A stretch of 64,000 nt of DNA from Candidatus Hinthialibacter antarcticus (GTDB lineage: Bacteria > Hinthialibacterota > Hinthialibacteria > Hinthialibacterales > Hinthialibacteraceae): positions 43,234 through 107,233 of the forward strand of contig JAVCCE010000045.1 of the NCBI GenBank assembly GCA_030765645.1. Direction: 5' to 3'. The position numbers and the translations under genes are program-made. The stretch's first letter is position 1; each line of letters starts with the position of its first letter. The notes under the pieces were generated by a model. It had not been told where the DNA came from and did no database searches. It worked only from the letters and a program-made list of their open reading frames with translations. Shown here one piece after another: positions 52,363-61,544 of this stretch.

Positions 52363-54318
52363 ATGAAATTAAGTTGGAACCCTATATTCGTATTCACATT
52401 GTTGCTGACGGTTAGCCTGTCATCCCAGGCGGCGCTGCAATCAACCGTAAAATTTGAAGACGTGAAATTGACGCTGCCCGAGGGCGGGGGCGTTTTGAGT
52501 TTTAATTATCCAGACGTATTCAATTTGCTGCTGACGGATTGTGTGATCTCGTATGACATTGATATGAGCAAAATCAAGCAAACGGACGCAGGGAAGACGC
52601 CGTTCATCTCGATTGGAATGCGCGAAGTGATGGACTCACCGGATGAGTGGGACAATTTCATCCCTGGCGACGTCGGCGTACAGCCGGGCGGAAAAGGCGG
52701 TTGGCTGCTCTCGCTGGTCGGTGATCTGAGCGGCGCGAATAATTCATTTGATTTTAACGATAAGCACCAGTTGCAGACATCAGGCTTTATTGAAGAAAAC
52801 GCCTACGACGCCGAATTCATCAACGGCACTCTTTCGGCGAGCGGCGGTTCAATTGGTTCGGCGCCGCCCTACAACTTCGGGATATGGTTTGATCGTAAAA
52901 AAGCCGGCAAATTTATTGAAGATTCCTGGGGCTATATCAAAGGCGTCAATTACGAAACGGAAGGAAAGTACAGCATTCAGATTCATTATCATGCAACCAG
53001 CGCCAGTGAAGGCGTGATGTTTGCTTCGATCAATGGAATGCCGCAGGGTTTCTACCCGTTCGGCGACCGTCCGCCGCTTCATTACCCGGCGGGAATCACT
53101 TTTAGCGGCGAGATGTCGAAGATGCAGGTTTTTGTTGGGATTCTCGGCGATCCGCTCGACACCCGCGGCGAAATCCCCATCGACAATTTTTCAGTGGCGG
53201 TCTATGGAAAAGGCGAGGCCATTTCTCCTTCTGCGCCTGACATCACGCCGCCGACGATCTTTCTTCGCGGACCGTCATCCATCACGGTTGAACAAGATAA
53301 TGACGCGGTGAAGACGCTTGATCTGAGCGCGTTTGCGATGGACGATCAGGATGGTTCGATTGAAGTTGTTGCGGACGAGAGTGATGTGAATTATAACAAA
53401 TCCGGTTTGTATAAAATTAAATATAGTGCGACCGATTCCGCTGGCAACACTGCAACCGCGCAACGTACAATCAATGTTAAGAAAAATGCAAAACTTGACG
53501 GCGCCATCTCTAGCGGAAATTATTCAAGCCTTGATTTCACTTCCCCTGACGGCGGCGGAATCGACCACACATCCTATCGTGACGTTTATGATTTGACGCA
53601 GCATGATATTCGCTTGTCGTATAAAGTTGATCTAAAAAAAGTCAAACAAACAGCCCCCTGGCGCTCTGTTTTGGTTGAAGTTGGTTTGCGCAATTTCACC
53701 AGTGAACCAACGCCGTTAGACAATTTTAATCCAGGACAATTTGAGTCTCACCCCGGCGGCAAGGGCGGCTGGATGATCTCTCTGGTCGGCGACTTAGAAG
53801 ATAACCCGAAAGTTGTGAATTTTAATGATAAACACAACCTGCAAACATCAGGTAATATTGATGAACTCGCTTACGATGTGTTGTATTCAAAAAGTGGGTA
53901 TGAAGTGACAGAACCGTTGGGAATCGGCATTCCCTTCAGTTATGGAATCTGGTTTGACCGCTCAAACGTCGACAAAACTTCGCGGAAATTGTGGGGCGCT
54001 CATCCTTCGCGTACATACAATACAAATGGAACCTATGATATTGAAATCACCTACAGCGCGATATCGGAGAAACAGGGCGTGATGTTTAGCCGTGTGAATG
54101 GCGTCCCGCAGGGGTTTTTCCCAACCTATGACGGCCCGCCGTTGTTGATGCCGGTCGGCGTTGATTTCACCGCAGACCTGAAAAACCTGCAACTCTTCGC
54201 CGGTCTGTTGTCTGATCCTGACTATGCAAACGGCGAAGTGGAAATCAGCAATATTAACATTGAACTGCATCCAAAAGCATCGTTGGGCGCACCTGGATTT
54301 TTGAACGAAAAGGAATGA
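52363..54318 (+). CDS. Secreted protein with a duplicated unknown domain and an Ig-like linker
   Basis: 651 residues. Signal peptide 1-23 (SSQA-A). Two copies of a roughly 260-residue domain (about 28-285 and 380-640) share long identical stretches, for example PGGKGGWLLSLVGDL against PGGKGGWMISLVGDL, FNDKHQLQTSG against FNDKHNLQTSG and GVMFASINGMPQGFYP against GVMFSRVNGVPQGFFP. Between them, about 292-375, lies an Ig-like domain of the DUF5011 kind (DITPPTIFLRGPSSITVEQ). The repeated domain is not recognised; the beta pattern suggests a lectin-like sandwich. Strong AAGGAGAG site. Confidence 0.78.
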   Translation: MKLSWNPIFVFTLLLTVSLSSQAALQSTVKFEDVKLTLPEGGGVLSFNYPDVFNLLLTDCVISYDIDMSKIKQTDAGKTPFISIGMREVMDSPDEWDNFIPGDVGVQPGGKGGWLLSLVGDLSGANNSFDFNDKHQLQTSGFIEENAYDAEFINGTLSASGGSIGSAPPYNFGIWFDRKKAGKFIEDSWGYIKGVNYETEGKYSIQIHYHATSASEGVMFASINGMPQGFYPFGDRPPLHYPAGITFSGEMSKMQVFVGILGDPLDTRGEIPIDNFSVAVYGKGEAISPSAPDITPPTIFLRGPSSITVEQDNDAVKTLDLSAFAMDDQDGSIEVVADESDVNYNKSGLYKIKYSATDSAGNTATAQRTINVKKNAKLDGAISSGNYSSLDFTSPDGGGIDHTSYRDVYDLTQHDIRLSYKVDLKKVKQTAPWRSVLVEVGLRNFTSEPTPLDNFNPGQFESHPGGKGGWMISLVGDLEDNPKVVNFNDKHNLQTSGNIDELAYDVLYSKSGYEVTEPLGIGIPFSYGIWFDRSNVDKTSRKLWGAHPSRTYNTNGTYDIEITYSAISEKQGVMFSRVNGVPQGFFPTYDGPPLLMPVGVDFTADLKNLQLFAGLLSDPDYANGEVEISNINIELHPKASLGAPGFLNEKE

Positions 54319-54335
54319 ATAAGATAGGAAATTCA

Positions 54336-55151
54336 ATGAAATTACATACGTTATTGTTCGTTATCTTCGCGGCGTTTTGCGCGCCGCATTCATTTTGCCA
54401 GCCCGCGTCAGAATTCATTGTGCCGTTGAATGTACCGGACGGCGCGGTCTCGATGCGTATGGTTTTGGTTCCCGGCGGCGAGTTTCATGCGGATCTGAAC
54501 GCCTCAACGGTGATGCCGCAGTTCTACATTGGCGCCTATGAAGTCACCCAAGCGCAATGGCAAGCGGTGATGGGCGAAGCCAATAATTCGTTTTACCCGG
54601 GCGAAGACCGACCAATGGAATTGAGTTTTAACGATGCGCAACAGTTCGTTGAAAAACTCAATACGCTTGGGCTGGGTGAATTTCGCTTGCCCTGGGAAAT
54701 CGAATGGGAGTACGCGGCTCGGGCGGAAACCGCGTCGCTCTTCTGGTTCGGCGATGAGATGGATTGCAGTTTGGATGGAACAAGTTATTGCGAATGGTTT
54801 GACCGCTTTATGTGGTGGGCGGGTAATTTTCGCGTCGGGACGCAAATCAATCTCGGCTCGAAAGATGTCGGACAAAAAGAAGCCAACGCCTGGGGGCTGT
54901 ATGACATTCACGGCAATATGAGCGAATGGTGTTTAGACGGGCGCATTGAGCCTGCCGACCCCGAAGTTGCAGATGATGAGGCTACGCCGTTACGCGTGTT
55001 AAAAGGCGGTTCATGGGGAGACGCGGCGGGGGAATGCGCGATTGCGTCCCGCAGCGAATTGCCGGAGGGATTTCGCTCGCCCGCCTTGGGCGTGCGCCTG
55101 GTTTTGATCACTAGCGAACTGACAAATATTAGTGATTGGGAGCAATACTGA
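54336..55151 (+). CDS. Secreted SUMF1-fold protein (not a canonical FGE)
   Basis: 271 residues. Signal peptide 1-20. The SUMF1/formylglycine-generating-enzyme fold is clear: MVLVPGGEFHADL, FYIGAYEVTQAQWQAVMG, FRLPWEIEWEYAARA, NAWGLYDIHGNMSEWC and LRVLKGGSW. The two catalytic Cys of true FGE sit in GGSxxCxxxxC; here that stretch reads GGSWGDAAGECAIASR, with only the second. It is therefore unlikely to activate sulfatases and may be a binding or structural member of the family. The gene follows the duplicated-domain gene by 17 bp. Confidence 0.85.
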   Translation: MKLHTLLFVIFAAFCAPHSFCQPASEFIVPLNVPDGAVSMRMVLVPGGEFHADLNASTVMPQFYIGAYEVTQAQWQAVMGEANNSFYPGEDRPMELSFNDAQQFVEKLNTLGLGEFRLPWEIEWEYAARAETASLFWFGDEMDCSLDGTSYCEWFDRFMWWAGNFRVGTQINLGSKDVGQKEANAWGLYDIHGNMSEWCLDGRIEPADPEVADDEATPLRVLKGGSWGDAAGECAIASRSELPEGFRSPALGVRLVLITSELTNISDWEQY

Positions 55152-55202
55152 ACTATAAGCCATCTCAAAATTACTTCTACATACCTTACATACCTAGCGT
55201 CT

Positions 55203-55282
55203 GGCATGGGTACATCTCTGCTTGCTTCAGTGCGGGCTTTCAGGTACTTATGCACAGGCGCTCCCATAGTTGCACCCATACC
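55203..55282. repeat. Dispersed palindromic repeat family 2, copy A
   Basis: 80 bp beginning GGCATGGGTACATCTCTG and ending with a CCCATACC tail. Compared with copy B at 63699 it differs at a handful of positions, and its inverted ends are somewhat degenerate. It lies between the SUMF1-fold gene and the toxin-antitoxin pair. Confidence 0.85.
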
Positions 55283-55411
55283 AGGAACAGGTGGTATTTT
55301 CTTGACAAGGTTTAAACTCCTGTCGAAAAGATTCGTTTTCACAATGCGTATTTGATGTATAATTAAGTATGGATGCATATTTTACAATTCATACTTGAAA
55401 GAGATGGTCCG

Positions 55412-55633
55412 ATGAAAGCCACAGTCGCCGAACGCGGGCAGGTAACCATCCCAAAAGAAATTCGCGACCAATTAGGAATAACGCACCGCACTGTTCTTGA
55501 ATTTCGTGAAGAGCGCGGCCGTATGATTGTTGAAAAGGTATCAGAGACAGACCCTGTCTCTGAAGTTACCGGATGTCTGAAATTGAAGAAATCAACGGAT
55601 GAGTTAGTTGATGATCTGCGCGGTAAAGCATGA
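55412..55633 (+). CDS. vapB: AbrB/MazE-type antitoxin (VapB-like)
   Basis: 73 residues. The N-terminal AbrB swapped-hairpin domain has KATVAERGQVTIPKEIRDQL, the standard SpoVT/AbrB DNA-binding motif, followed by FREERGRMIVEK. The C-terminal tail (LKLKKSTDELVDDLRG) would clamp the toxin. The stop overlaps the toxin start by 4 bp (ATGA). It probably represses its own promoter together with VapC. The chosen start is the ATG at 55412, since the upstream stretch lacks the domain. Confidence 0.9.
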   Translation: MKATVAERGQVTIPKEIRDQLGITHRTVLEFREERGRMIVEKVSETDPVSEVTGCLKLKKSTDELVDDLRGKA

Positions 55634-56037
55634 TTACCGCAGTTGATACCAACGTTCTGATTGATGTCTTTGGCAATGATCCAAAACATGCTTCGCATTC
55701 TGCGGCTGCCTTGAGGCAATGTATTCAACAAGGCCAGTTAGTGGTATGCGATATTGTTTGGGCTGAACTTTGTTCGATTTTCCCATCTCCGATGGTGTTC
55801 GACGAAAAGATGAAGCATGTAGGAATCTTATATTCGCCAGTGAACCTCGAATCGGCTTCATTGGCGGGCGGGCTTTGGAAACGATATCGTTCTCAGGGCG
55901 GCAAGCGTAATCGAATTATCTCAGACTTTATCATTGCGGCACACGCAAAAACGCAGGCGAACCGCTTACTGACTCGCGACCGGGGATTCTATAGAAGTTA
56001 CTTCAAAACACTAAAAATCATCGACCCTAGCAAATGA
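55630..56037 (+). CDS. vapC: PIN-domain toxin VapC
   Basis: 135 residues. The PIN-domain acidic residues are at Asp6 (AVDTNVLIDVF), Glu46 in VWAELCSI, Asp98 in ISDFIIAAHA and Asp117 in TRDRGF, which together bind Mg2+ for RNA cleavage. It is translationally coupled to VapB. VapC enzymes typically cut tRNA or rRNA when the antitoxin decays. The target is unknown. Confidence 0.92.
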   Translation: MITAVDTNVLIDVFGNDPKHASHSAAALRQCIQQGQLVVCDIVWAELCSIFPSPMVFDEKMKHVGILYSPVNLESASLAGGLWKRYRSQGGKRNRIISDFIIAAHAKTQANRLLTRDRGFYRSYFKTLKIIDPSK

Positions 56038-56069
56038 AAAGCCCAGCGATTTTTTTACTGGGCTTTTTT
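56037..56069. terminator. Bidirectional intrinsic terminator
   Basis: AAAAGCCCAG (56037-56046) pairs with CTGGGCTTTT (56058-56067), with T-runs on both sides. It separates vapC from the converging sulfatase gene. Confidence 0.9.
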
Positions 56070-57518
56070 CTATGCTTCCGGCCTTCTGCCCGGCGGGCGT
56101 TGGCCCGCGCCTTTTTGGTCGCCATGACCTAAGTCGGCTTTTGCCTGATCGGCGTAAGTCAATAAGCGCTTGACGACATGGGGGTTCTGCTTCGATACAT
56201 CGCGTTGTTGCCCTACATCATTACTCAGATCAAACAGCGCGAGTTCCGTCCGTCCCTGTTGATATTTGGCGGGCATGCCGTTTCGTCCGCCGGGACGCCC
56301 ATTCAGGGTTCGGTAGGGGTGGGGCAGGTGCAGGCTCCAATTTTCGCTGCGGACTGCTTCCAAATTCTTGTTCCAATAAAAATAGAGCGCTTCGTGCGGC
56401 GATTGAGCGCCGGACGTTCCATTCATCAGCGGGAGAATGTCGAGGCCGTCTATCGGATGATGCGGCAACCGTGTTCCTGTTAATCCTGCCACGGTTGGTA
56501 AAATATCAATTGTCATCGCGGGTTGGTTGCATACATGGCCTGCGGGCAAGGTTCCCGGCCAGCGCATGAGGCAGGGCGTGCGGACGCCGCCGTCCCAGGT
56601 GGTGCCTTTGGCTTCGCGTAACGGTCCGGCGGAGCCTGCATGGTCGCCGTAACTCACCCAGGGGCCATTGTCGGAGGCGAAAATTACCAGCGTGTTTTCC
56701 GTTAAGCCAAAACGGCGTAGTGAAGACATGACGCGGCCTACTGACCAGTCGATTTCCATCATCACGTCGCCGTAGAGTCCGTGTTTTGATTTGCCCCTGA
56801 AGTTATCCGAAACGTGCAGCGGGACGTGAGGCATACTGTGCGCTAAATACAAAAAGAAGGGGCGCTGATGGTTCTTCTCAATAAAATTCATCGCGCGGAA
56901 AGTGTAATCGCGCGTCAGTTGGGTCTGGTCAGGGTTGTACTCAATGATCTCATTGCCTTCGATGAGAGGCAATTTAGGGAAACTATCCGTTTCAGGGTGA
57001 AATGGCCACATATCGTTTGAGTAGGGCAGTCCATAATATTCATCGAAGCCGTGTTGCAGCGGCAAGAATTGCGAGTGGTCGCCTAAGTGCCACTTGCCGA
57101 AAATGGCGGTGGCGTAGTCTTTTTGTTTGAGCAATTCTGAAATCAACATCTCATTATCATTGATGCCTATCTTGCTGCCGGGGCCGGGCGCCCCGAGGAT
57201 GCCGACCCGGTTTGGATAGCAGCCCGTGAGCAAGGCCGTGCGCGAGGCGCCGCATACTGGTTGGGCGACATAGAAGTCGGTGAAGCGTACGCCTTCCGCC
57301 GCCATGCGGTCGAGGTTGGGAGTTTCAAATCCTTCGGCCCCGTTGACGCCGATGTCAGCCCAGCCCTGGTCGTCGGTGTAGATGATGACGATGTTTGGCA
57401 TTTGCGTTTGGTTATGATTCGCGGTTTGCTGCATGGTTGCGCAACTATTTAACGCAAGAGCGCCGCTGGCGGCGGCGAATTGGCGAGTGAACGCCCGGCG
57501 TGTGATCGGAAGAGCCAT
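56070..57518 (-). CDS. Type I sulfatase with Tat/lipoprotein signal
   Basis: 482 residues. The N-terminus has a twin-Arg motif ([10 protein letters not shown]) and a lipobox-like LNSC, so it is exported folded and may be lipid-anchored. The metal strand [15 protein letters not shown] and the active-site motif [11 protein letters not shown] (C-x-A-x-R) with the Cys for formylglycine are complete; YFIASDNGP-like IFASDNGPW completes the metal site. It hydrolyses sulfate esters, perhaps of polysaccharides. A separate FGE or anSME must exist outside the window. AGGGAG site before the ATG at 57518. Confidence 0.95.
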   Translation of the reverse strand: MALPITRRAFTRQFAAASGALALNSCATMQQTANHNQTQMPNIVIIYTDDQGWADIGVNGAEGFETPNLDRMAAEGVRFTDFYVAQPVCGASRTALLTGCYPNRVGILGAPGPGSKIGINDNEMLISELLKQKDYATAIFGKWHLGDHSQFLPLQHGFDEYYGLPYSNDMWPFHPETDSFPKLPLIEGNEIIEYNPDQTQLTRDYTFRAMNFIEKNHQRPFFLYLAHSMPHVPLHVSDNFRGKSKHGLYGDVMMEIDWSVGRVMSSLRRFGLTENTLVIFASDNGPWVSYGDHAGSAGPLREAKGTTWDGGVRTPCLMRWPGTLPAGHVCNQPAMTIDILPTVAGLTGTRLPHHPIDGLDILPLMNGTSGAQSPHEALYFYWNKNLEAVRSENWSLHLPHPYRTLNGRPGGRNGMPAKYQQGRTELALFDLSNDVGQQRDVSKQNPHVVKRLLTYADQAKADLGHGDQKGAGQRPPGRRPEA

Positions 57519-57641
57519 ATCGCTCCCTTTCTCGCTTTCTATCAAAATCTCTATTACAATTATGAAACGCAACCAAATTGAACCGTTTGAGTCACGGGAT
57601 TGCGTATTGCTTACTCTAACGAAATTAATGGGAGAATGCCA

Positions 57642-58073
57642 ATGTTTAAGACGTACAAATCTGTATTTGTATTATTGACCACATGCCTGCTGACGGCGAC
57701 GACGGCTGGAGTGATTCTATTCAATGCGAACGCGGCGCAAGAAGTAAAAAAAGAAGATACGAAAATCGGGTTCGTGCATATTGTCTTTTTCTGGATCAAC
57801 GAAGACGCCAGCGAAGCGGACGTAAAACAACTCATGGATGACTGCATCAATTACTTGGGCGCAGTGGAAAGCGTGCAGGATATCAAAGTCGGGACGCCTG
57901 CGGGAACGCCGCGCGATGTGGTCGACAACAGTTACGGCGTGTCGTTGATTGTGTCCTTCAAAGACCGCGCCGGGCAGGATTACTACCAGAAGGCGCAAAA
58001 ACATTTGGACTTTATCGAACGCAATAGCAAGACGTGGAGCAAGGTTCAAGTTTACGACATGATCCCGAAGTAA
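57642..58073 (+). CDS. Exported Dabb-domain (A/B barrel) protein
   Basis: 143 residues. Signal peptide about 1-30 ([21 protein letters not shown]). The rest is a stress-responsive alpha/beta-barrel (Dabb) domain: [20 protein letters not shown] and [20 protein letters not shown]. Such domains form dimeric ferredoxin-like barrels; activity unknown. GGGAGAATGCC site before the ATG. A 79-bp repeat follows in the convergent spacer. Confidence 0.85.
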   Translation: MFKTYKSVFVLLTTCLLTATTAGVILFNANAAQEVKKEDTKIGFVHIVFFWINEDASEADVKQLMDDCINYLGAVESVQDIKVGTPAGTPRDVVDNSYGVSLIVSFKDRAGQDYYQKAQKHLDFIERNSKTWSKVQVYDMIPK

Positions 58074-58129
58074 TTACACGGCGTGGTTGTCTTTATTGCA
58101 ATTCGTTTTACTGCCTGAAAGATGCGAGG

Positions 58130-58208
58130 GGAGGGCGAACCTCCTGGTGAGCCGCAATGAAACAATGCCATTTCTCAATTGCGCGGCTCGTCAGGAGACT
58201 CGCCCTCC
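58130..58208. repeat. Dispersed palindromic repeat family 1, copy 2
   Basis: 79 bp with the same 5' end as copy 1 (GGAGGGCGAACCTCCTGG, then GTGAGCC) and the 3' end GGCTCGTCAGGAGAC followed by TCGCCCTCC; the middle differs. It lies in a convergent spacer, between the Dabb and Gfo/Idh genes. Confidence 0.85.
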
Positions 58209-58222
58209 CCAAATAATTCGTA

Positions 58223-59386
58223 TTACGCTTTGTCTGTCGTGGTTCCGAGTTCGTCCCAGGTGACCACACTGCCTTCGAATTTCTTGGTTTTCGCTTTGTA
58301 CATCGCCATGCGTCCCATCAGCGCTGTGAGGGTTGAAAGCCGGCCTGTTTCGACGTTGCTGCGCGGCGTTTCTTTGTTGCGAATATGATTGGCGAAGGCT
58401 TCTAACTCCAAAGAGGTGCCGTATTCCCAACTGGTGACTTTTTCACCGAAGCGGACGGGCTTGGCGTCTTCGCCGCGCGGATGCATCTCTCCAGAATGAA
58501 AATCAATTCCACCCTTCGTGCCGTGAACAATAAGCCCTTCGCTACGGAAATGATGGGCGAGATAGAACAAGTGCGTGTAAGAGAAGATGGCGCCGTTGGC
58601 GAACTCAAATGCGACGGCGGATTGATCTTCTGAGTTATGTTCATATTTCAGGTCGCGGCCCGGCCCGATAATATGACCGATGCCCATTGCGCGGATGGGG
58701 GCTTCGCCCGCCGCCCAGCTCATGACGTCGACGTGGTGGCAGGCTTGCTCGACTAACTCGCCGCCAGAAAGAGCGACGTTCGCCACCCAGCCGCCGACCG
58801 ACCATTCCCAGTGCCAATGGCCTTGCATGAAAGTGAGGTCGCCGATATCGCCGTTATGGACAAGCGGCATGCCGTCAACGAAGGTGGGCGCATAGCGACG
58901 TTGGAAGCCGATTTGGTAAATACCTTTGGCTTTGCGAGCGGCGCGGACGATTTTGTCGACGTTTTGTACATTGGCGTCCATGGGTTTTTCGCTGAAACAG
59001 TGGATGCCGGATTCCAACACAGGTACGACGACCTTGGCGTGATTGCCGACTTCGGTGGCGACGATGCAGCCATCGAGTTTTTCGGTATCAAGCAACTTGC
59101 GGAAATCCGAATACACCGTCGGTTTGTATTGTTCACAAATATATGCAGCCGACTTGCGGCGGTCTTCGCGCAGGTCGCATATCGCGGCGATACGAATGCC
59201 GGGAATGTTGGTGATGCGTTTGAGCAGGCTTTGACCGCGTCCGCCGCAGCCAATAATGCCCAATACGACTTCATCGTTGGCGCTGCGCGCCGTTTTGGCG
59301 ATTCCTAAGGTAAGGGCGGTTGCGCCTACGGCGCCGAGCCCGCTTTGTTTGACGAATGAACGGCGGCTTGTTTTCAATTCCAACAT
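58223..59386 (-). CDS. Tat-exported Gfo/Idh/MocA oxidoreductase
   Basis: 387 residues. A Tat signal (SRRSFVKQSGLGAVGA) leads to a Rossmann domain (LGIIGCGGRGQSLLKR) with the SEKPMDANVQ motif (Lys of the EKP signature near residue 124) and a C-terminal catalytic beta-sheet domain with HHVDVMSWAAGEAP. The family oxidises or reduces sugars or inositols with NAD(P) and is heavily expanded in planctomycetes. Export of a nicotinamide enzyme is typical of this subgroup. AGGAGG site. Substrate unknown. Confidence 0.92.
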   Translation of the reverse strand: MLELKTSRRSFVKQSGLGAVGATALTLGIAKTARSANDEVVLGIIGCGGRGQSLLKRITNIPGIRIAAICDLREDRRKSAAYICEQYKPTVYSDFRKLLDTEKLDGCIVATEVGNHAKVVVPVLESGIHCFSEKPMDANVQNVDKIVRAARKAKGIYQIGFQRRYAPTFVDGMPLVHNGDIGDLTFMQGHWHWEWSVGGWVANVALSGGELVEQACHHVDVMSWAAGEAPIRAMGIGHIIGPGRDLKYEHNSEDQSAVAFEFANGAIFSYTHLFYLAHHFRSEGLIVHGTKGGIDFHSGEMHPRGEDAKPVRFGEKVTSWEYGTSLELEAFANHIRNKETPRSNVETGRLSTLTALMGRMAMYKAKTKKFEGSVVTWDELGTTTDKA

Positions 59387-59594
59387 GACATCCTCCTGCA
59401 GAATGGTTCTTCAAATTTAGACATAAAATGGTAAGACGCTTCTATCATCCCAAAGCCGCGCGGCCGGGTCAAGCAATGCGCAAGGGGAGAAACTGCTTTA
59501 TAAGCGGTAATGTTGCAGTTAAACTGAATATCAATGAATACAAATAGTTTCACCAAAGTGAACCAGTCCAGTTAAAACCTATGAGAGTTAAATA

Positions 59595-60878
59595 ATGACG
59601 AACCTTGACCTGCCGGTAATTGAGAATGTTGAACAATACATTAAAGAGATCGCCGCATCGGCAAAAGCGGCGGGGCGTGTGGTCGCTGCTGCATCCACCG
59701 CTGCAAAAAACCAGGCGCTGCTTGAAGCCGCGCGGCGTATCCGTACCTCGAAAGATAATATCCAGGGACAAAACAAACTTGATTTAGCCGCCGGGCGTGA
59801 CAAAGGCTTGTCGTCTGCGATGCTGGATCGCCTCGAACTCAACGATAAACGCATCGAAGGCATGGCGGTCATGCTGGAAGAAGTGGCGGCGCTGCCTGAC
59901 CCGGTTGGCGAAATCACCGACATGCGCACCCGGCCCAGCGGCATCCAAGTGGGGCGGATGCGGGTTCCATTGGGCGTGGTTGGAATGATCTACGAATCGC
60001 GCCCGAACGTGACCGTTGACGCGGCGGCGTTGTGTCTCAAATCGGGCAACGGCTGTCTATTGCGCGGCGGGTCGGAGGCCATTCATTCTAATGTTGCATT
60101 GGCGCGGCTGCTGCAAGCGACCTTGCAGGATTGCGGCCTGCCTCGTGAAGCGGTGACCTTCGTTGAAACCACCGACCGCGCTGCTGTGCAAACCATGTGC
60201 AAACTACAAGGAAAATTAGACGTCATTATCCCGCGCGGCGGCAAGGCGTTGATCGAAGCCGTCGTCGAAGCGGCGACCATTCCCGTGCTCAAACATTACG
60301 ATGGTAATTGCCATGTATACGTCCATGCGGACGCCGATATCGACATGGCGCTCGATATTTGCATTAACTCGAAGACGCAGCGCACCGGCGTTTGTAATGC
60401 GGCGGAATCGTTCATCGTCCATCAAGACATCGCCAAAGATTTCATGCCTCGCCTGTTGGCGGAAATGAAGCAGCATGACGTTGAAGTGCGCGGCTGTGAT
60501 AAGACGCGCAGTTTTGATTCAAAAATCAAAGTGGCGACCGAAGATGACTGGTATGCGGAATATCTCGATAAGATTGTTGCGATTAAGATTGTCGATGCCT
60601 TTGAAGACGCCGTCGATCATATCGAGGCGTATGGTTCCCGGCACACCGACGCTATTGTGACCGAAAGTTACGCGATGGCGCGGCGGTTTATCCGCGAAGT
60701 CGATTCCTCATCCGTCATGGTGAATGCTTCGACCCGGTTCTCTGACGGCGGCGAATATGGCTTGGGCGCTGAGATGGGCATTTCGACCGATAAACTGCAC
60801 GCCCGCGGGCCGATGGGCATCGTCGAATTGACCTGCCAGAAGTTCATTGTTTTCGGCGATGGAACCATTCGCGAGTAA
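59595..60878 (+). CDS. proA: Gamma-glutamyl phosphate reductase
   Basis: 427 residues, the usual length. VPLGVVGMIYESRPNVTVDA, CLKSGNGCLLRGGSEA and the catalytic Cys in TQRTGVCNAAESF near 257 mark ProA. It reduces gamma-glutamyl phosphate to glutamate semialdehyde with NADPH in proline synthesis. GAGAG site before the ATG. nadD follows 10 bp downstream, a common pairing; proB is not here. Confidence 0.97.
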   Translation: MTNLDLPVIENVEQYIKEIAASAKAAGRVVAAASTAAKNQALLEAARRIRTSKDNIQGQNKLDLAAGRDKGLSSAMLDRLELNDKRIEGMAVMLEEVAALPDPVGEITDMRTRPSGIQVGRMRVPLGVVGMIYESRPNVTVDAAALCLKSGNGCLLRGGSEAIHSNVALARLLQATLQDCGLPREAVTFVETTDRAAVQTMCKLQGKLDVIIPRGGKALIEAVVEAATIPVLKHYDGNCHVYVHADADIDMALDICINSKTQRTGVCNAAESFIVHQDIAKDFMPRLLAEMKQHDVEVRGCDKTRSFDSKIKVATEDDWYAEYLDKIVAIKIVDAFEDAVDHIEAYGSRHTDAIVTESYAMARRFIREVDSSSVMVNASTRFSDGGEYGLGAEMGISTDKLHARGPMGIVELTCQKFIVFGDGTIRE

Positions 60879-60888
60879 TGATTTAATC

Positions 60889-61494
60889 ATGAAAGAAATT
60901 AAACAACGGGTGGGCGTTTACGGCGGCGGATTCGATCCCGTCCATAACGCCCATTTGCTTTTAGCAAAAACGGCAGTCGATGCGCTTGGATTAGACCGGG
61001 TGTTGTTTGTTCCATCGGCGGGGCAGGCGCATTATAAAAAAATATCAAACCTTGCTTCCGGTGAACACCGATTGGCGATGTTGAAACTTGCGCTTGCGGG
61101 CGAATCGGCGTTCGAGGCAAGCGACATCGAAATTCAGCAAGACTCGTTTTGTTATACCATTGATACGCTGCGTAAACTTCGCTCTGACAATCCAGAGACG
61201 GATTACATTCTTCTCATTGGCGGCGATTGGAAGCAAAAACTTCACTCCTGGAAAGAGGGCGACCAGATTCCACGCGAGTTTGCCGTTGCGTTGTTTTCAC
61301 GCCCTGGTTTTGACGTCGAAACCAATCTAACGCCATCCGAACCCACGGAGCGTATTTATACCGTCAAAATGCCCTTGCTAGACATTTCGTCTTCCAACAT
61401 TCGTGAGCGGCTCAGCAAAGGCGAACCCATTCACGGGCTTGTCCCTGACGCCATTGCTGAATATATCCAGGTAAACGGTTTGTACCATAGATAA
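60889..61494 (+). CDS. nadD: Nicotinate-nucleotide adenylyltransferase
   Basis: 201 residues. The nucleotidyltransferase motif GVYGGGFDPVHNAHLLLA and the C-terminal DISSSNIRERLSKGEPIHGLVPDAIAEYI are standard for NadD. It makes deamido-NAD from nicotinate mononucleotide and ATP. The frame opens earlier within proA, but MKEIKQ at 60889 is the best start, 10 bp after the proA stop. Confidence 0.95.
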   Translation: MKEIKQRVGVYGGGFDPVHNAHLLLAKTAVDALGLDRVLFVPSAGQAHYKKISNLASGEHRLAMLKLALAGESAFEASDIEIQQDSFCYTIDTLRKLRSDNPETDYILLIGGDWKQKLHSWKEGDQIPREFAVALFSRPGFDVETNLTPSEPTERIYTVKMPLLDISSSNIRERLSKGEPIHGLVPDAIAEYIQVNGLYHR

Positions 61495-61544
61495 ATCCTG
61501 CCGCTTGTTTTACATTAGATAAAAATCAAATTGAGGAAATCATC

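Noticed and set aside
54336..55151. Formylglycine-generating enzyme for the sulfatase at 56070
   Set aside because: One of the two catalytic Cys is missing from the GGSW motif.
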